64,000 nucleotides of DNA from CBDDEH01 sp965226865 (lineage in GTDB: Bacteria; Chloroflexota; Dehalococcoidia; Lucifugimonadales; JAGWBF01): the NCBI GenBank assembly GCA_965226865.1, contig CBDDEH010000004.1:744001-808000 (forward strand), in the 5' to 3' direction. Every line of letters starts with the position of its first letter. Position 1 is the first letter of the stretch. The position numbers were made by a program, and so were the translations under genes. The notes beneath the pieces are model-generated. The model did no database searches. It was not told the DNA's origin and worked only from the letters and a program-made list of their open reading frames with translations. This document shows, in pieces, positions 16,200 through 24,411 of this stretch.

Positions 16200-17354
16200 A
16201 TGGCAAAGAACGGTTTTAAGATAATCGACTCGGATATGCACATAATGGAACCGGTGGATCTCTGGCAGCGCTATTTAGACCCCAAGTATCGAGACAGGGC
16301 TCCAGTGGGTCTAACCAGGATGCCCACGGATGTAGGGATCATGGTAGAGGGTAAACCACTCCCAAGAATGCAGGCATACAATGAGGGAGCCCAAGAGGCC
16401 AGGAAAGTTAACCAGCGTCTGGACTTGGAACGCTATGCCTTTGCCAGAGAACGGGGATTTGATCCGACCTCACAAATCGAAGCCATGGACAGAGAGGGCG
16501 TTGACCTAGCTGTACTGTTCCCTACCAGAGGGTTGTTCATAGGTATCGATTCCAAGGAGAGCAGTGCTACTGAGGGGATTGACCCTGACTTCGCCGCGGC
16601 CATCGCCCGTGCCTACAACGACTGGCTCCATGACTTCTGCAAGGAATACCCGGACCGGCTGTTCGGCTGCGCGATGGTTTTCCCCCACGATGTGGACGAT
16701 GCTGTGGCTGAAACGCGCCGTTGTGTGGAGGAGTACGGTTTCAAGAGCATATTCTTGCTGCCCGGTCTGGTGAATCACCGCAACTGGTTCGACAGGTACT
16801 ACGACCCCCTCTGGGCCGAGTGCCAGAGGTTGGACATACCAGTGGGATTCCATGGAGGCGGATTCGATTATTTGTCGCCTGATTTCGGAATAGCGACTTA
16901 CCCGTGGTGGATGATCTGGCATACATTCTCCCACTCGGTCGGACCCATGCATGCCGTGGTGAGCATGACGGCCGGTGGGGTTTTCGAGCGATTCCCCAAC
17001 CTGCGAGCCGCCTTTCTCGAAGGCAACTGCTCATGGGCTCCTTGGCTTATGGCTCGCCTGGACGATCATTACGAGTGGCGAGGGTACCTGGAAAACCCAG
17101 AGCTGAAGATGAAGCCGTCAGAATACTTCAAACGAAACTGCTATATATCAGTTGAGGCAGATGAGGCATCGGCCAAACTGTATGTAGACTGGTTCGGGGA
17201 CGACAACGTTGTCTTCTCCACAGATTATCCTCACCAGGATGCCAAGTGGCCAAACAGCGTAGACTCTCTGCTGGAGCAGCTTCCGGTGTCCGACAAGACC
17301 AAACACAAGTTTTTATGGGACAATTGCATGAGGCTGTACAAGCTGTCCGCCTAG
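16200..17354 (+). CDS. Amidohydrolase-2 family metal-dependent hydrolase
   Basis: A 384-residue TIM-barrel protein of the family that includes ACMSD-like decarboxylases. The metal-binding start IDSDMHIMEP, GFHGGGFDY, the HTFSH segment and the late STDYPHQDAKWPNS are visible. These enzymes hydrolyse or decarboxylate small acids and amides using a divalent metal. It follows dppF after 74 bases and may be transcribed with it, suggesting it acts on the imported compound. A partial relative lies at the right edge of the window. Confidence 0.85.
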   Translation: MAKNGFKIIDSDMHIMEPVDLWQRYLDPKYRDRAPVGLTRMPTDVGIMVEGKPLPRMQAYNEGAQEARKVNQRLDLERYAFARERGFDPTSQIEAMDREGVDLAVLFPTRGLFIGIDSKESSATEGIDPDFAAAIARAYNDWLHDFCKEYPDRLFGCAMVFPHDVDDAVAETRRCVEEYGFKSIFLLPGLVNHRNWFDRYYDPLWAECQRLDIPVGFHGGGFDYLSPDFGIATYPWWMIWHTFSHSVGPMHAVVSMTAGGVFERFPNLRAAFLEGNCSWAPWLMARLDDHYEWRGYLENPELKMKPSEYFKRNCYISVEADEASAKLYVDWFGDDNVVFSTDYPHQDAKWPNSVDSLLEQLPVSDKTKHKFLWDNCMRLYKLSA

Positions 17355-17420
17355 GTCCAGGCGAGTTGACTTTTGTACGGTCCGATACTACTCTGCAGGT
17401 AGAGTAGTATAGATACAAAA

Positions 17421-17513
17421 TACGGGAGCTTGGGTGAGCCAGGCTGAGAGGGTGACCTGAATACGTCACCGACCGTCTATACCTGATCCGGGTAATGCCG
17501 GCGAAGGGACCAG
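17421..17513 (+). promoter_or_regulatory. TPP riboswitch
   Basis: The conserved thiamine pyrophosphate aptamer elements are present in order: GGGTGAGCC, CTGAGAGGGTGACC, then ACCTGATCCGGGTAATGCCGGCGAAGGGA in two pieces. It sits directly upstream of thiG and is followed by an intrinsic terminator, so TPP binding probably favours early transcription stop. A 10-bp inverted repeat (17385-17410) lies just upstream. Confidence 0.92.
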
Positions 17514-17533
17514 AGGTTGGTAGATAGGTTTCT

Positions 17534-17566
17534 CGCCAGGTGCAAACCACCTGGCGGTTTTGTTTT
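17534..17566 (+). terminator. Riboswitch-controlled intrinsic terminator
   Basis: A perfect 9-bp stem (CGCCAGGTG / CACCTGGCG) with a 5-base loop is followed by TTTTGTTTTT. It lies between the TPP aptamer and the ribosome site of thiG (AAGGAG at 17570), the usual place for the expression platform. Confidence 0.88.
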
Positions 17567-17583
17567 TGCAAGGAGCTGAACTG

Positions 17584-18375
17584 ATGGAAGACTACCTGGA
17601 GATCGCAGGCAAGAAGTTCAAGTCACGCATGATAGCAGGGACCGGTAAGTTTCGTAGCATGGAAGAGATGGTAGACGCCATCGATTCTTCGGGGGCCGAA
17701 ATGGTCACCGTCGCCATAAGGCGCCTCGATCTGGACGATCCCAACAAAAAGACTATCCTGGACTATCTGGATTGGAACAGGTATCAGATCCTACCCAACA
17801 CCGCTGGCTGCCGAACTGTGGAGGAAGCCCTGTTCGTGGCCCGCCTCGGAAGATCCGTGACCAGTAGCGATTGGGTTAAGCTAGAGGTGATCCCCGACCC
17901 CAAATATCTTCTGCCCGATCCTGTGGAAACGGTTGAGGCGGCTAGGAAGCTCTTGGCTGAGGGGTTCGTAGTCCTACCATATATTCACGCCGATCCCGTC
18001 CTGGCCAGAAAACTCGAGGACATGGGGTGTGCCACCGTCATGCCCCTGGGGTCTCCTATAGGCTCAGGACGGGGTATCCATACAGCCGAAGAGATACAGA
18101 TCATTATTGAACAGGTCAGCGTGCCAGTGGTGGTGGACGCCGGCTTGGGCGTTCCCTCGGACGCGTCAGCCGCCATGGAGATGGGCGCAGACGCAGTCCT
18201 GGTGAATACCGCCATCGCCCAGGCCCAGGACCCGGCGCTAATGGCCAGGGCTTTCAAGAGTGGGGTCGAGGCGGGGCGATTGGCGTATCTGGCAGGTCGG
18301 ATTCCCAGACGGGCCTATGCGTCCGCTAGCAGCCCCCAACAGGATATCCCCCAACCCACTCCAGCTTCCAGGTAG
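17584..18375 (+). CDS. thiG: Thiazole synthase ThiG
   Basis: A 263-residue TIM-barrel enzyme that forms the thiazole phosphate of thiamine from deoxyxylulose phosphate, dehydroglycine and ThiS thiocarboxylate. Family marks are FKSRMIAGTGKF, LPNTAGCRTVEEA, the Schiff-base lysine in WVKLEVIPD, MPLGSPIGSGRGI and VVDAGLGVPSDA. The ATG at 17584 has AAGGAG upstream. First gene of thiG-thiE-thiS, under the TPP riboswitch. Confidence 0.96.
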   Translation: MEDYLEIAGKKFKSRMIAGTGKFRSMEEMVDAIDSSGAEMVTVAIRRLDLDDPNKKTILDYLDWNRYQILPNTAGCRTVEEALFVARLGRSVTSSDWVKLEVIPDPKYLLPDPVETVEAARKLLAEGFVVLPYIHADPVLARKLEDMGCATVMPLGSPIGSGRGIHTAEEIQIIIEQVSVPVVVDAGLGVPSDASAAMEMGADAVLVNTAIAQAQDPALMARAFKSGVEAGRLAYLAGRIPRRAYASASSPQQDIPQPTPASR

Positions 18376-18376
18376 C

Positions 18377-19063
18377 ATGGGCAAACCTTCTATTTCCTTC
18401 CCCAGTTTGTGCCTGGTTACTGACCGTCGACTGTGCAGGTCACGAGAGGACCTCGTGGACAAGGTCTCCAGGGCCGTCGAGGGCGGTGCGAACATAGTCC
18501 AGTTGAGGGAGAAGGACCTCACGGCGATTCATCTCATGGAACTCGCCCAGCGTCTTCAGAGCGTTACCCGAGGTGCCGCGCTCCTGTTTATCAACGACCG
18601 TGTCGATGTGGCTATGGCGTCCGGAGCGGACGGCGTTCAACTTGGAGAAGACGGTTTGTCTGTTGAAGAGGCCCGCCAGGTGGGCGGAGACGATTTGCTC
18701 ATAGGCCGGTCCGTACATAGCTTGAAGGGGGCGATGGAGGCCCATAAACAGGGGGCCGATCTGCTGGTGGCCGGCTCGATGTTCAGTACCGGTTCCCACC
18801 TGGGGCTCCCACCAAACGGGCCTCGCCTGGTTTCCGAGATAGCCGCACGCGTGGATGTTCCGGTTCTGGGCATCGGTGGAGTAAACGCCCGTAATGCCGG
18901 TGATGTCATGCACTCAGGCGCTTCAGGAGTGGCTGTGATCCGCGCTGTGCTCGCGGCTCCAGATGTGAGACTAGCAGCACAAGAAATACGTGAGGCCATC
19001 GAAGCTGCCTGGGAGGGCGTTCAGCCCGAACGGTTGGTTGGCACGGACGTCACGAAGGAATAA
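18377..19063 (+). CDS. thiE: Thiamine-phosphate synthase ThiE
   Basis: A 228-residue enzyme joining the pyrimidine and thiazole moieties. Signatures are CLVTDR, VQLREKD, LFINDRVDVA, ADGVQLGEDGL, IGRSVHS and GIGGV. The start two bases after the thiG stop is chosen; the frame is open upstream only as overlap with thiG. Placement between thiG and thiS is unusual but keeps all three in one transcription unit. Confidence 0.94.
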   Translation: MGKPSISFPSLCLVTDRRLCRSREDLVDKVSRAVEGGANIVQLREKDLTAIHLMELAQRLQSVTRGAALLFINDRVDVAMASGADGVQLGEDGLSVEEARQVGGDDLLIGRSVHSLKGAMEAHKQGADLLVAGSMFSTGSHLGLPPNGPRLVSEIAARVDVPVLGIGGVNARNAGDVMHSGASGVAVIRAVLAAPDVRLAAQEIREAIEAAWEGVQPERLVGTDVTKE

Positions 19064-19070
19064 CGCCGCT

Positions 19071-19274
19071 ATGATCGCGCTCAAAGTGAACGGAAAGCCC
19101 AGGGAGTTGGACAAGCCCGTTGATCTGCTCCATTTTCTGGTGGGCTACGGCGTGAACCCTCAACAGATAGCGGTGGGTTATAACGGAGAGGTCCTCGACA
19201 GAGACAAGTTCGCTGAAGTGGTCCTAAAAGAGGGGGACGTCCTGGAGATCGTAAAGCCAGTGGGTGGTGGGTAA
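19071..19274 (+). CDS. thiS: Sulfur carrier protein ThiS
   Basis: A 67-residue ubiquitin-fold carrier ending in the required Gly-Gly (VKPVGGG), whose C-terminus is converted to a thiocarboxylate to supply sulfur to ThiG. It starts seven bases after thiE. No thiF, thiO or thiH is next to it. Confidence 0.92.
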   Translation: MIALKVNGKPRELDKPVDLLHFLVGYGVNPQQIAVGYNGEVLDRDKFAEVVLKEGDVLEIVKPVGGG

Positions 19275-19281
19275 GGCCCGC

Positions 19282-19566
19282 TTAACTGGCTGTTCCGGAG
19301 GAGACCGCCGCTGTCAGCTTTCCGCCGAGTATCTTTTCCATATGGTCGAGCGCCCATTCGTGGGCCTGGGGGTCGAAGGTGGCTACACAGTCAGTGGGCA
19401 CCTCCACCTCATAGTTGCGATTGCGGGCGTCGGCTGTGGTGTACAGCACGCAGATGTCGGTGCCACCCCACAGATGATCATCTTATCTATTTCCAGTTCG
19501 TAGCTCCTGGACAGATACGCATTCAAGGGGCCCAGGAGTTCCGTTGCTAACCATACAACGTGCGTT
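19282..19566 (-). pseudogene. Remnant of an isochorismatase/nicotinamidase-like hydrolase
   Basis: Minus-strand translation gives LLGPLNAYLSRSYELEIDKMIICGV in one frame, then TDICVLYTTADARNRNYEVE… to a stop at 19282 in another. Together they match the C-terminal half of an isochorismatase-family hydrolase, including the catalytic cysteine in TDICVLYT. A one-base deletion near 19473 breaks the frame, and the N-terminal half with its catalytic Asp and Lys is absent, so this is a decayed fragment. It fills the gap between thiS and the oxidase gene. Confidence 0.7.
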
Positions 19567-19581
19567 TATGATAGTCCCGCA

Positions 19582-20808
19582 TTGAACTCCAGTACCTACG
19601 ATGTATCGATAATCGGCGGTGGAATCATCGGATTAGCCACCGCGTTGCGGCTTATTGAGGCATATCCCAAACATCGGATCGCCGTCGTCGAGAAAGAAGC
19701 CCTGGTAGGGTCTCATCAGACAGGCCACAATAGCGGCGTCATCCACTCCGGCATCTATTACAAACCTGGCTCCCACAAAGCCAAGCTGTGTGTGAGCGGC
19801 GTCGAGTCTTTGGTATGGTTCTGCGAAGAAAACGGCATTGAGTTCAAAAGGTGTGGGAAGGTCATAGTTGCCACCGATGAGTCGGAGCTAGGTCGGCTTG
19901 AAGAGTTACGACGTCGGGGGACCGAAAACGGAGTCCAAGGGCTAGAGCTCATCGGCCAAGAACGGCTTAAAGAAATCGAGCCCCACGCAAGGGGACTCAA
20001 GGCTCTTTACGTTCCTGGTACGGGGATTGTGGATTTTAAAGCAGTGGCCGAGGGATACGCCCAAAAGGTGGGCGAAGGCGGCGGCGAAATACTTACCGAG
20101 CGAGAGGTTACCGGGATAGTAAAGTCCAACGGGTCTATCACGGTACAGACCTCACAGGGAGCCATTGACTCCAAGTTCCTAATTAACTGCGCAGGGCTCT
20201 ACGCCGATAAAGTGGCGCATATGATGGGTGCGGGTTCCGGTGTACGAATAATTCCATTCAGGGGCGAGTACTATGTTCTGAAGCCTCAGAGCCGAAATCT
20301 GGTTAGAAGTCTTATTTACCCGGTGCCGGACCCCAGGTTCCCGTTTTTGGGGGTCCATTTCACCCACAACATTCACGACGAGGTGGAGGCGGGACCTAAC
20401 GCCGTACTCGCCTTGGCCCGTGAAGGGTACAAGAAATCGACCGTCGATCTCGCGGATATGATGGACGTGGCTAGCTATACAGGGTTCTGGAAAATGGCTG
20501 TGAAATATTGGGAGGTCGGGTTTATGGAGTTCCGGCGCTCGGTGAGCAAAGGCAAATTCGTGCATGATCTCAGGAAGCTGGTTCCCGACATTGGGGAAGA
20601 AGACCTAATGCCCGGCGGGTCAGGGGTGAGAGCGCAGGCGGTGGATAGTAGCGGCCGGCTGCTGGACGACTTCAGCGTTACCCAAAGCGAAGGAGCTATA
20701 CATGTATTGAATGCCCCTTCTCCCGGAGCCACTTCATCCTTGTCGATAGGTAGCTACATTGCCGAGTTGGCCGGACAGGCCTTCGATCTTACCCCGGCCA
20801 AAGGATAG
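19582..20808 (+). CDS. lhgO: FAD-dependent L-2-hydroxyglutarate oxidase-like protein
   Basis: A 408-residue flavoprotein of the DAO fold. The FAD motif GGGIIG is at about residues 12-17, followed by GHNSGVIHSGIYYKPGSHKAKLC, which is characteristic of LhgO. The C-terminus has GSGVRAQAVD and NAPSPGATSSLSIG. It oxidises L-2-hydroxyglutarate, or a similar hydroxy-acid, to the keto-acid with electrons going to quinone or oxygen. The start is TTG with no strong ribosome site. Being next to thi genes it might be taken for ThiO, but the motifs favour LhgO. Confidence 0.85.
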   Translation: MNSSTYDVSIIGGGIIGLATALRLIEAYPKHRIAVVEKEALVGSHQTGHNSGVIHSGIYYKPGSHKAKLCVSGVESLVWFCEENGIEFKRCGKVIVATDESELGRLEELRRRGTENGVQGLELIGQERLKEIEPHARGLKALYVPGTGIVDFKAVAEGYAQKVGEGGGEILTEREVTGIVKSNGSITVQTSQGAIDSKFLINCAGLYADKVAHMMGAGSGVRIIPFRGEYYVLKPQSRNLVRSLIYPVPDPRFPFLGVHFTHNIHDEVEAGPNAVLALAREGYKKSTVDLADMMDVASYTGFWKMAVKYWEVGFMEFRRSVSKGKFVHDLRKLVPDIGEEDLMPGGSGVRAQAVDSSGRLLDDFSVTQSEGAIHVLNAPSPGATSSLSIGSYIAELAGQAFDLTPAKG

Positions 20809-20888
20809 GCCGACGAGCATGATATTGACCGTAACGTGTGGCCGCTTATAGAATGGGCCAATCGAAAGGCCTCCCAGGAGGAAGCTCT

Positions 20889-21383
20889 ATGGTCGGACAG
20901 GAAGGCGGGTCCCAGGTTCAAGGCGGCGATGGGGGCCAGTCAAAAATACTGGAATTCCTTTCAAAGGTCTCCTTCTTCCAATTTCTTAGCGAACACGAGC
21001 TTCAAAGCGTTGCCTCACGGCTTAACCTACAGACCCATGAGGCAGGAGACGTCATATTTAACAAAGGAGACCAGGGAGATGCTCTTCACATTCTGGTCTC
21101 GGGCTCGGTCAAGATCTACATGCCCGCAGAGGAGGGAGAGGAAGCCCCTCTGGCCCTGTTGAAACCCGGTGACTACTTCGGAGACCTGGCTTTGTTGGAT
21201 GCTGGCCCCAGGACCGCAAGCGCAGCCGCGTTAGTGCCATCTGCAACCTTGACCATCGGACGCGACGAATTCCTGAACTTTGTCACGACGAATCCCAAGG
21301 GTGCCGCCGCGGTGTTCCAAGCTTTGGCGTCTCTGATCCGCAAACAGGATACACAGCTCTTCGGCAAGTTCTTTGAAGACTAG
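20889..21383 (+). CDS. Stand-alone cyclic-nucleotide-binding-domain protein
   Basis: A 164-residue protein made of one cNMP-binding domain: LSKVSFFQFLSEHEL, then GDVIFNKGDQGDALHILVSGSVKIY, and the phosphate cassette GDLALLDAGPRTASA. There is no helix-turn-helix, kinase or membrane part, so it is not a CRP-type transcription factor; it may bind another protein in response to a nucleotide. AGGAGG upstream fixes the ATG at 20889, giving a shorter protein than the open frame. Its last four bases overlap the end of the convergent comF. Confidence 0.82.
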   Translation: MVGQEGGSQVQGGDGGQSKILEFLSKVSFFQFLSEHELQSVASRLNLQTHEAGDVIFNKGDQGDALHILVSGSVKIYMPAEEGEEAPLALLKPGDYFGDLALLDAGPRTASAAALVPSATLTIGRDEFLNFVTTNPKGAAAVFQALASLIRKQDTQLFGKFFED

Positions 21384-21916
21384 ACTCGATAACTTGTTCT
21401 CGCTATAGCTACGCCCCAGACGGAACTAGCCCCAGCAGCCTTCAACGGTAACGCGCAGGCGGACATAGTACTACCTGTGGTCACCACGTCATCGACCAGG
21501 ATTATCCTCAAACCTCTAACGTCGGCCTTGCATTGGAAGCTGCCTTCTACGTTTCTAGTCCGGTCTTCGGGGTTGGACAACGAGACCTGGGGAGCGGAGT
21601 CCCTGGTCCTTACCAGCAAGTCGGTGCGTACCGGCAGGCCGATTCTCTTCCCCATCTCCTTAGCGAGAAGTTCGGACTGGTTATAGCCGCGAACCCTGTG
21701 GCGTCTCCAGTGAAGAGGTATCGGCACGAGAAGGCCCCCAGGTACTCGTGATGACTCCAGCCACTTGGCCAGGAACTCGCCAAGGGTTGGTGCGATGGCC
21801 CTGAGGTTGCGATATTTAAGGGCGTAGATCGCAGCCTCAACTTGGCCCTCCATCAGATAGGGCGCGCGGATCTTGTCAATAGATAGCGGGTACGGCACAC
21901 ATCGGCTACAGAGCAC
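21380..21916 (-). CDS. comF: ComF-type phosphoribosyltransferase, main part (frameshifted)
   Basis: This frame holds the phosphoribosyltransferase domain: VPIPLHWRRHRVRGYNQSELLAKEMG and the PRPP-binding loop ILVDDVVTTGSTM. ComF proteins assist DNA uptake or act as related PRTases. The reading frame is continuous upstream to YCKNCAEPNPGAVLCSRC, part of the zinc finger, but not to the true start. The beginning lies in another frame at 21917-22086, consistent with loss of one C near 21956. With the frame restored the protein would be about 235 residues, normal for ComF. Confidence 0.8.
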   Translation of the reverse strand: MLCSRCVPYPLSIDKIRAPYLMEGQVEAAIYALKYRNLRAIAPTLGEFLAKWLESSRVPGGLLVPIPLHWRRHRVRGYNQSELLAKEMGKRIGLPVRTDLLVRTRDSAPQVSLSNPEDRTRNVEGSFQCKADVRGLRIILVDDVVTTGSTMSACALPLKAAGASSVWGVAIARTSYRV

Positions 21917-22086
21917 AGCACCTGGATTCGGCTCCGCGCAGTTCTTGCAGTAGGGTGCTTAAGGCGCGGCAAGGAAGACTCGCACGCCGAGCACAAAAAA
22001 CTACCATATTCCCCACAGCCTACGCACCTTGAAGGAAATACCAGCTCCAGAGCGGCAGTACCAAGCCTAGCCAATTGGTTTTTCAC
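21917..22086 (-). pseudogene. ComF N-terminal zinc-finger part, out of frame
   Basis: Beginning at a GTG at 22086, the minus strand reads KNQLARLGTAALELVFPSRC and on through VGCGEYGSFLCSACESSLPRL, the typical ComF start with its first two cysteine pairs. The frame then shifts by one base in a run of C before the second half of the zinc finger. It belongs with the 21380-21916 part. A sequencing error in the C run is possible. Confidence 0.65.
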
Positions 22087-22227
22087 GCCAGCATTATAAC
22101 TCTGAACAACGGTCTCGGAGTATGCTGGTTGCCTTGTGGTGTTTTCGGACAGCGGATAGAATAGGCGCTGACGTCGGGCCGATACGAAAGCGGGTTGATG
22201 CAAGCCGACCACCAAATCTCCAGGATA

Positions 22228-22404
22228 ATGGCCTATTTGGCTGATGTTGTGACATGTCCTGTCTGCGAGACAAGGATCCGGTTCGGCGACCACGAGTGTC
22301 CCCACTGCGGGGAGGACATCGAAGAAGAGCTACACCGGTGGGCGGCAGAACTCTTAGAGAAACTTTTTGCCGGGACTGGTGGAAATTCCAGGGCTGAGGG
22401 ATAG
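22228..22404 (+). CDS. Small zinc-ribbon protein
   Basis: A 58-residue protein with two CxxC knuckles (CPVCETRIRFGDHECPHCGED) followed by an acidic helix rich in Glu and Leu. It looks like a single zinc ribbon of the kind used for protein or nucleic acid contact. The ribosome site is weak. The gene lies between the divergent comF start and the MFS transporter, 16 bases before the latter. Function unknown. Confidence 0.55.
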   Translation: MAYLADVVTCPVCETRIRFGDHECPHCGEDIEEELHRWAAELLEKLFAGTGGNSRAEG

Positions 22405-22420
22405 ATAGGAAAGAATCCCA

Positions 22421-23785
22421 GTGAATCCAATTCCCAGGCGGCGCAGACACAAGCTGGGCAATGTCTACTATGGTTGGTGGATCGTCCTGGCTTCGTCGGC
22501 TCAGAACTTCTTTGCAAGCGGAATCTTCTTCAGGGGTTTTTCGGTATTCTTCGTCCCCGTTAGAGATTCCCTCGGCTTAACCAACTCTCAGACGTCCCTG
22601 GTCTTTTCGCTGTCCCGTGCCACTGCGGTGACGGGACCCCTAATCGGTATAATGATCGACCGGTTCGGAGCGCCCAAGCTGGTGTTCGTCGGAGCGCTAA
22701 TAGCCACAGTAGGCTATTTTGCCTTCTCCCAGGTAGAAAACTTCTTATCTTTCGCTCTTGTGTACATCTTGTTGATAGGGGTCGGCAATACTATTGCCTT
22801 TCAAAATGCCTCCTTCACTAGTCTTAACATGTGGTTCGTTCGCCGGCGCGCTTTGGTGATCGCTCTGTTCAGCGGGACCGCTTCGTTGGGCAGTGTGGTT
22901 CTGATCCCGGTATCGAACTTGCTGATCATTGACCAGGGCTGGGAAAAGGCGGCATTGCTGGCTGGATTTGTATACCTGTTTTTCGTCCTTCCAATTACCT
23001 TGGTCTTCAGGGATTCGCCTGAAAGCATCGGGCTTGTGCCCGACGGAGGCCGTCTTCCGGCCGGTCGTCCCGCTCCCCGTGGTAGTCCAGCCCTGGTACA
23101 AGGGCCTGACCATGACCGATGGGGCAGCAGCGACGACTTTACTGTGGGTGAGGCATTACGCTCCACAACATTCTGGCTTCTATTGGTAGGGATCGGTCTA
23201 CACCAGCTGGCCACAGTTGCCATCTTCATCAACCTGCAGCCTATCCTTGTCTGGAAGGGGGTAGGCCTGGAGACCTTGGGTTATCTTCTGAGCTTTGCTA
23301 TGGCAATGTCCGTTGTGTTCAGGCTCGCTCTAGGACTGTTGGCGGATAGATGGTCCAAGTCCCGTATATTACCGTTGTCTACCGGGGCATTTGGTATCGG
23401 TCTCCTTTTGCTATTGGTGGGTTCGTGGAGTGACGTTCGTTGGGCAATATTTCTGTTTTTGCTTTTTGGTGCAGTTGGTGACGCCCTTCCGGTCATCGCC
23501 TGGGCCACTTTAATAGACTACTTCGGTCGTCGGAGGCTCGGTACTTTGAGAGGCATAATTCTCGCCTCCAGTAGCTGGGCGATTATCGTATCCCCTTGGT
23601 TTGTTGGTTGGTGGGCTGACCGTACAGGCTGTACAGGAGTTGGAGAAGTGGTGGGGGAAGGCTGTAGCTATAATTTGCCGATTGTTCTGGGGGCACTGAT
23701 ATTTGGTCTAGCCACCCTTTGCTTTGTCTTTATAAGGCGGCCTAAGCGGATGAAGGCGGTAGAACGGCCGACGCAGAATACTTAG
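22421..23785 (+). CDS. Major facilitator superfamily transporter
   Basis: A 454-residue protein with twelve predicted membrane helices in two halves. The first loop reads GLTNSQTSLVFSLSRA, later GIMIDRFGAPK as the MFS loop between helices 2 and 3, and LGLLADRWSKSR repeats it in the second half. The start (YYGWWIVLASSAQNFFASG) resembles oxalate/formate-antiporter and monocarboxylate-type carriers. Translation begins at GTG behind AGGAAAG. Substrate unknown, probably a small organic acid. Confidence 0.85.
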   Translation: MNPIPRRRRHKLGNVYYGWWIVLASSAQNFFASGIFFRGFSVFFVPVRDSLGLTNSQTSLVFSLSRATAVTGPLIGIMIDRFGAPKLVFVGALIATVGYFAFSQVENFLSFALVYILLIGVGNTIAFQNASFTSLNMWFVRRRALVIALFSGTASLGSVVLIPVSNLLIIDQGWEKAALLAGFVYLFFVLPITLVFRDSPESIGLVPDGGRLPAGRPAPRGSPALVQGPDHDRWGSSDDFTVGEALRSTTFWLLLVGIGLHQLATVAIFINLQPILVWKGVGLETLGYLLSFAMAMSVVFRLALGLLADRWSKSRILPLSTGAFGIGLLLLLVGSWSDVRWAIFLFLLFGAVGDALPVIAWATLIDYFGRRRLGTLRGIILASSSWAIIVSPWFVGWWADRTGCTGVGEVVGEGCSYNLPIVLGALIFGLATLCFVFIRRPKRMKAVERPTQNT

Positions 23786-24228
23786 GCGCCTTCTAGGATG
23801 TCTTTAAGGACATTGAGCTCCTTGAGGAGACGCCGCCTCATCACCTTCCTCAGGAGGGGGCCAAACAAGAAAAATATCACTTTGGTAGCCGTACTATCCG
23901 CACCGGCTTCCATCGAGTTACTTACTTCAGTCCTGTCTCCAACGCTATCAAGTTCGAGGATTCCCCTGAACGGGAATGGACCTGATGTGGCCTCGACAGA
24001 GAAGCCGGATGGAGCGCTGAGTCCCGTCACATCGTAGTCTACGTGGAAAGTTTTGCCTCGATAGGTATATCTAGATGTGAATGTGGAACCGGCTTTGAAC
24101 TCGCCTTCTGAAGTGGACCGGTGTTCGCTGACTCCTGTCACCCATCTGTCCATGTTCTTTATGTCAATGACGAAGTCCCATACCTCTTCAATTGGCTTGT
24201 TGATCGTTATGGAAGCCGACGCCTCCAA
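23782..24228 (-). CDS. SRPBCC/polyketide-cyclase-like protein
   Basis: A 148-residue START-like fold protein: ITINKPIEEVWDFVIDIKNMDRW at the start, then VSEHRSTSEGEFKAGSTF and a basic, helical C-terminus (LLRKVMRRRLLKELN). Such proteins bind hydrophobic ligands or act as cyclases or coat-like proteins. The segment NSMEAG-ADSTATK recurs in reversed order at the end of the LeuD-like protein. It is convergent with the MFS gene, overlapping by four bases. Confidence 0.75.
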   Translation of the reverse strand: MEASASITINKPIEEVWDFVIDIKNMDRWVTGVSEHRSTSEGEFKAGSTFTSRYTYRGKTFHVDYDVTGLSAPSGFSVEATSGPFPFRGILELDSVGDRTEVSNSMEAGADSTATKVIFFLFGPLLRKVMRRRLLKELNVLKDILEGA

Positions 24229-24259
24229 CCTACACCCTCAGGACGATCAGTTTAAGCTA

Positions 24260-24345
24260 TGGTGCCGAGGGAGGGACTCGAACCCACACACCCGTCAGGG
24301 TAGCGGATTTTAAGTCCGCCGCGTCTACCATTCCGCCACCTCGGC
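24260..24345 (-). tRNA. tRNA-Leu (anticodon TAA)
   Basis: The minus strand gives acceptor GCCGAGG paired with CCTCGGC, a long variable arm as in class II tRNAs, the anticodon loop with TAA, T-loop GGTTCGAGTCC and an encoded CCA. First of three tRNA genes on this strand. Confidence 0.93.
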
Positions 24346-24411
24346 ATGCTGCTATATGATTCAATGATAGTTGATCCGCAGGATGGGCTGCCCCTGCCCC
24401 CTTTTTTGATC

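Noticed and set aside
19582..20808. ThiO glycine oxidase, suggested by the nearby thi genes
   Set aside because: The motifs GHNSGVIHSGIYYKPGS and the C-terminal pattern fit L-2-hydroxyglutarate oxidase better.
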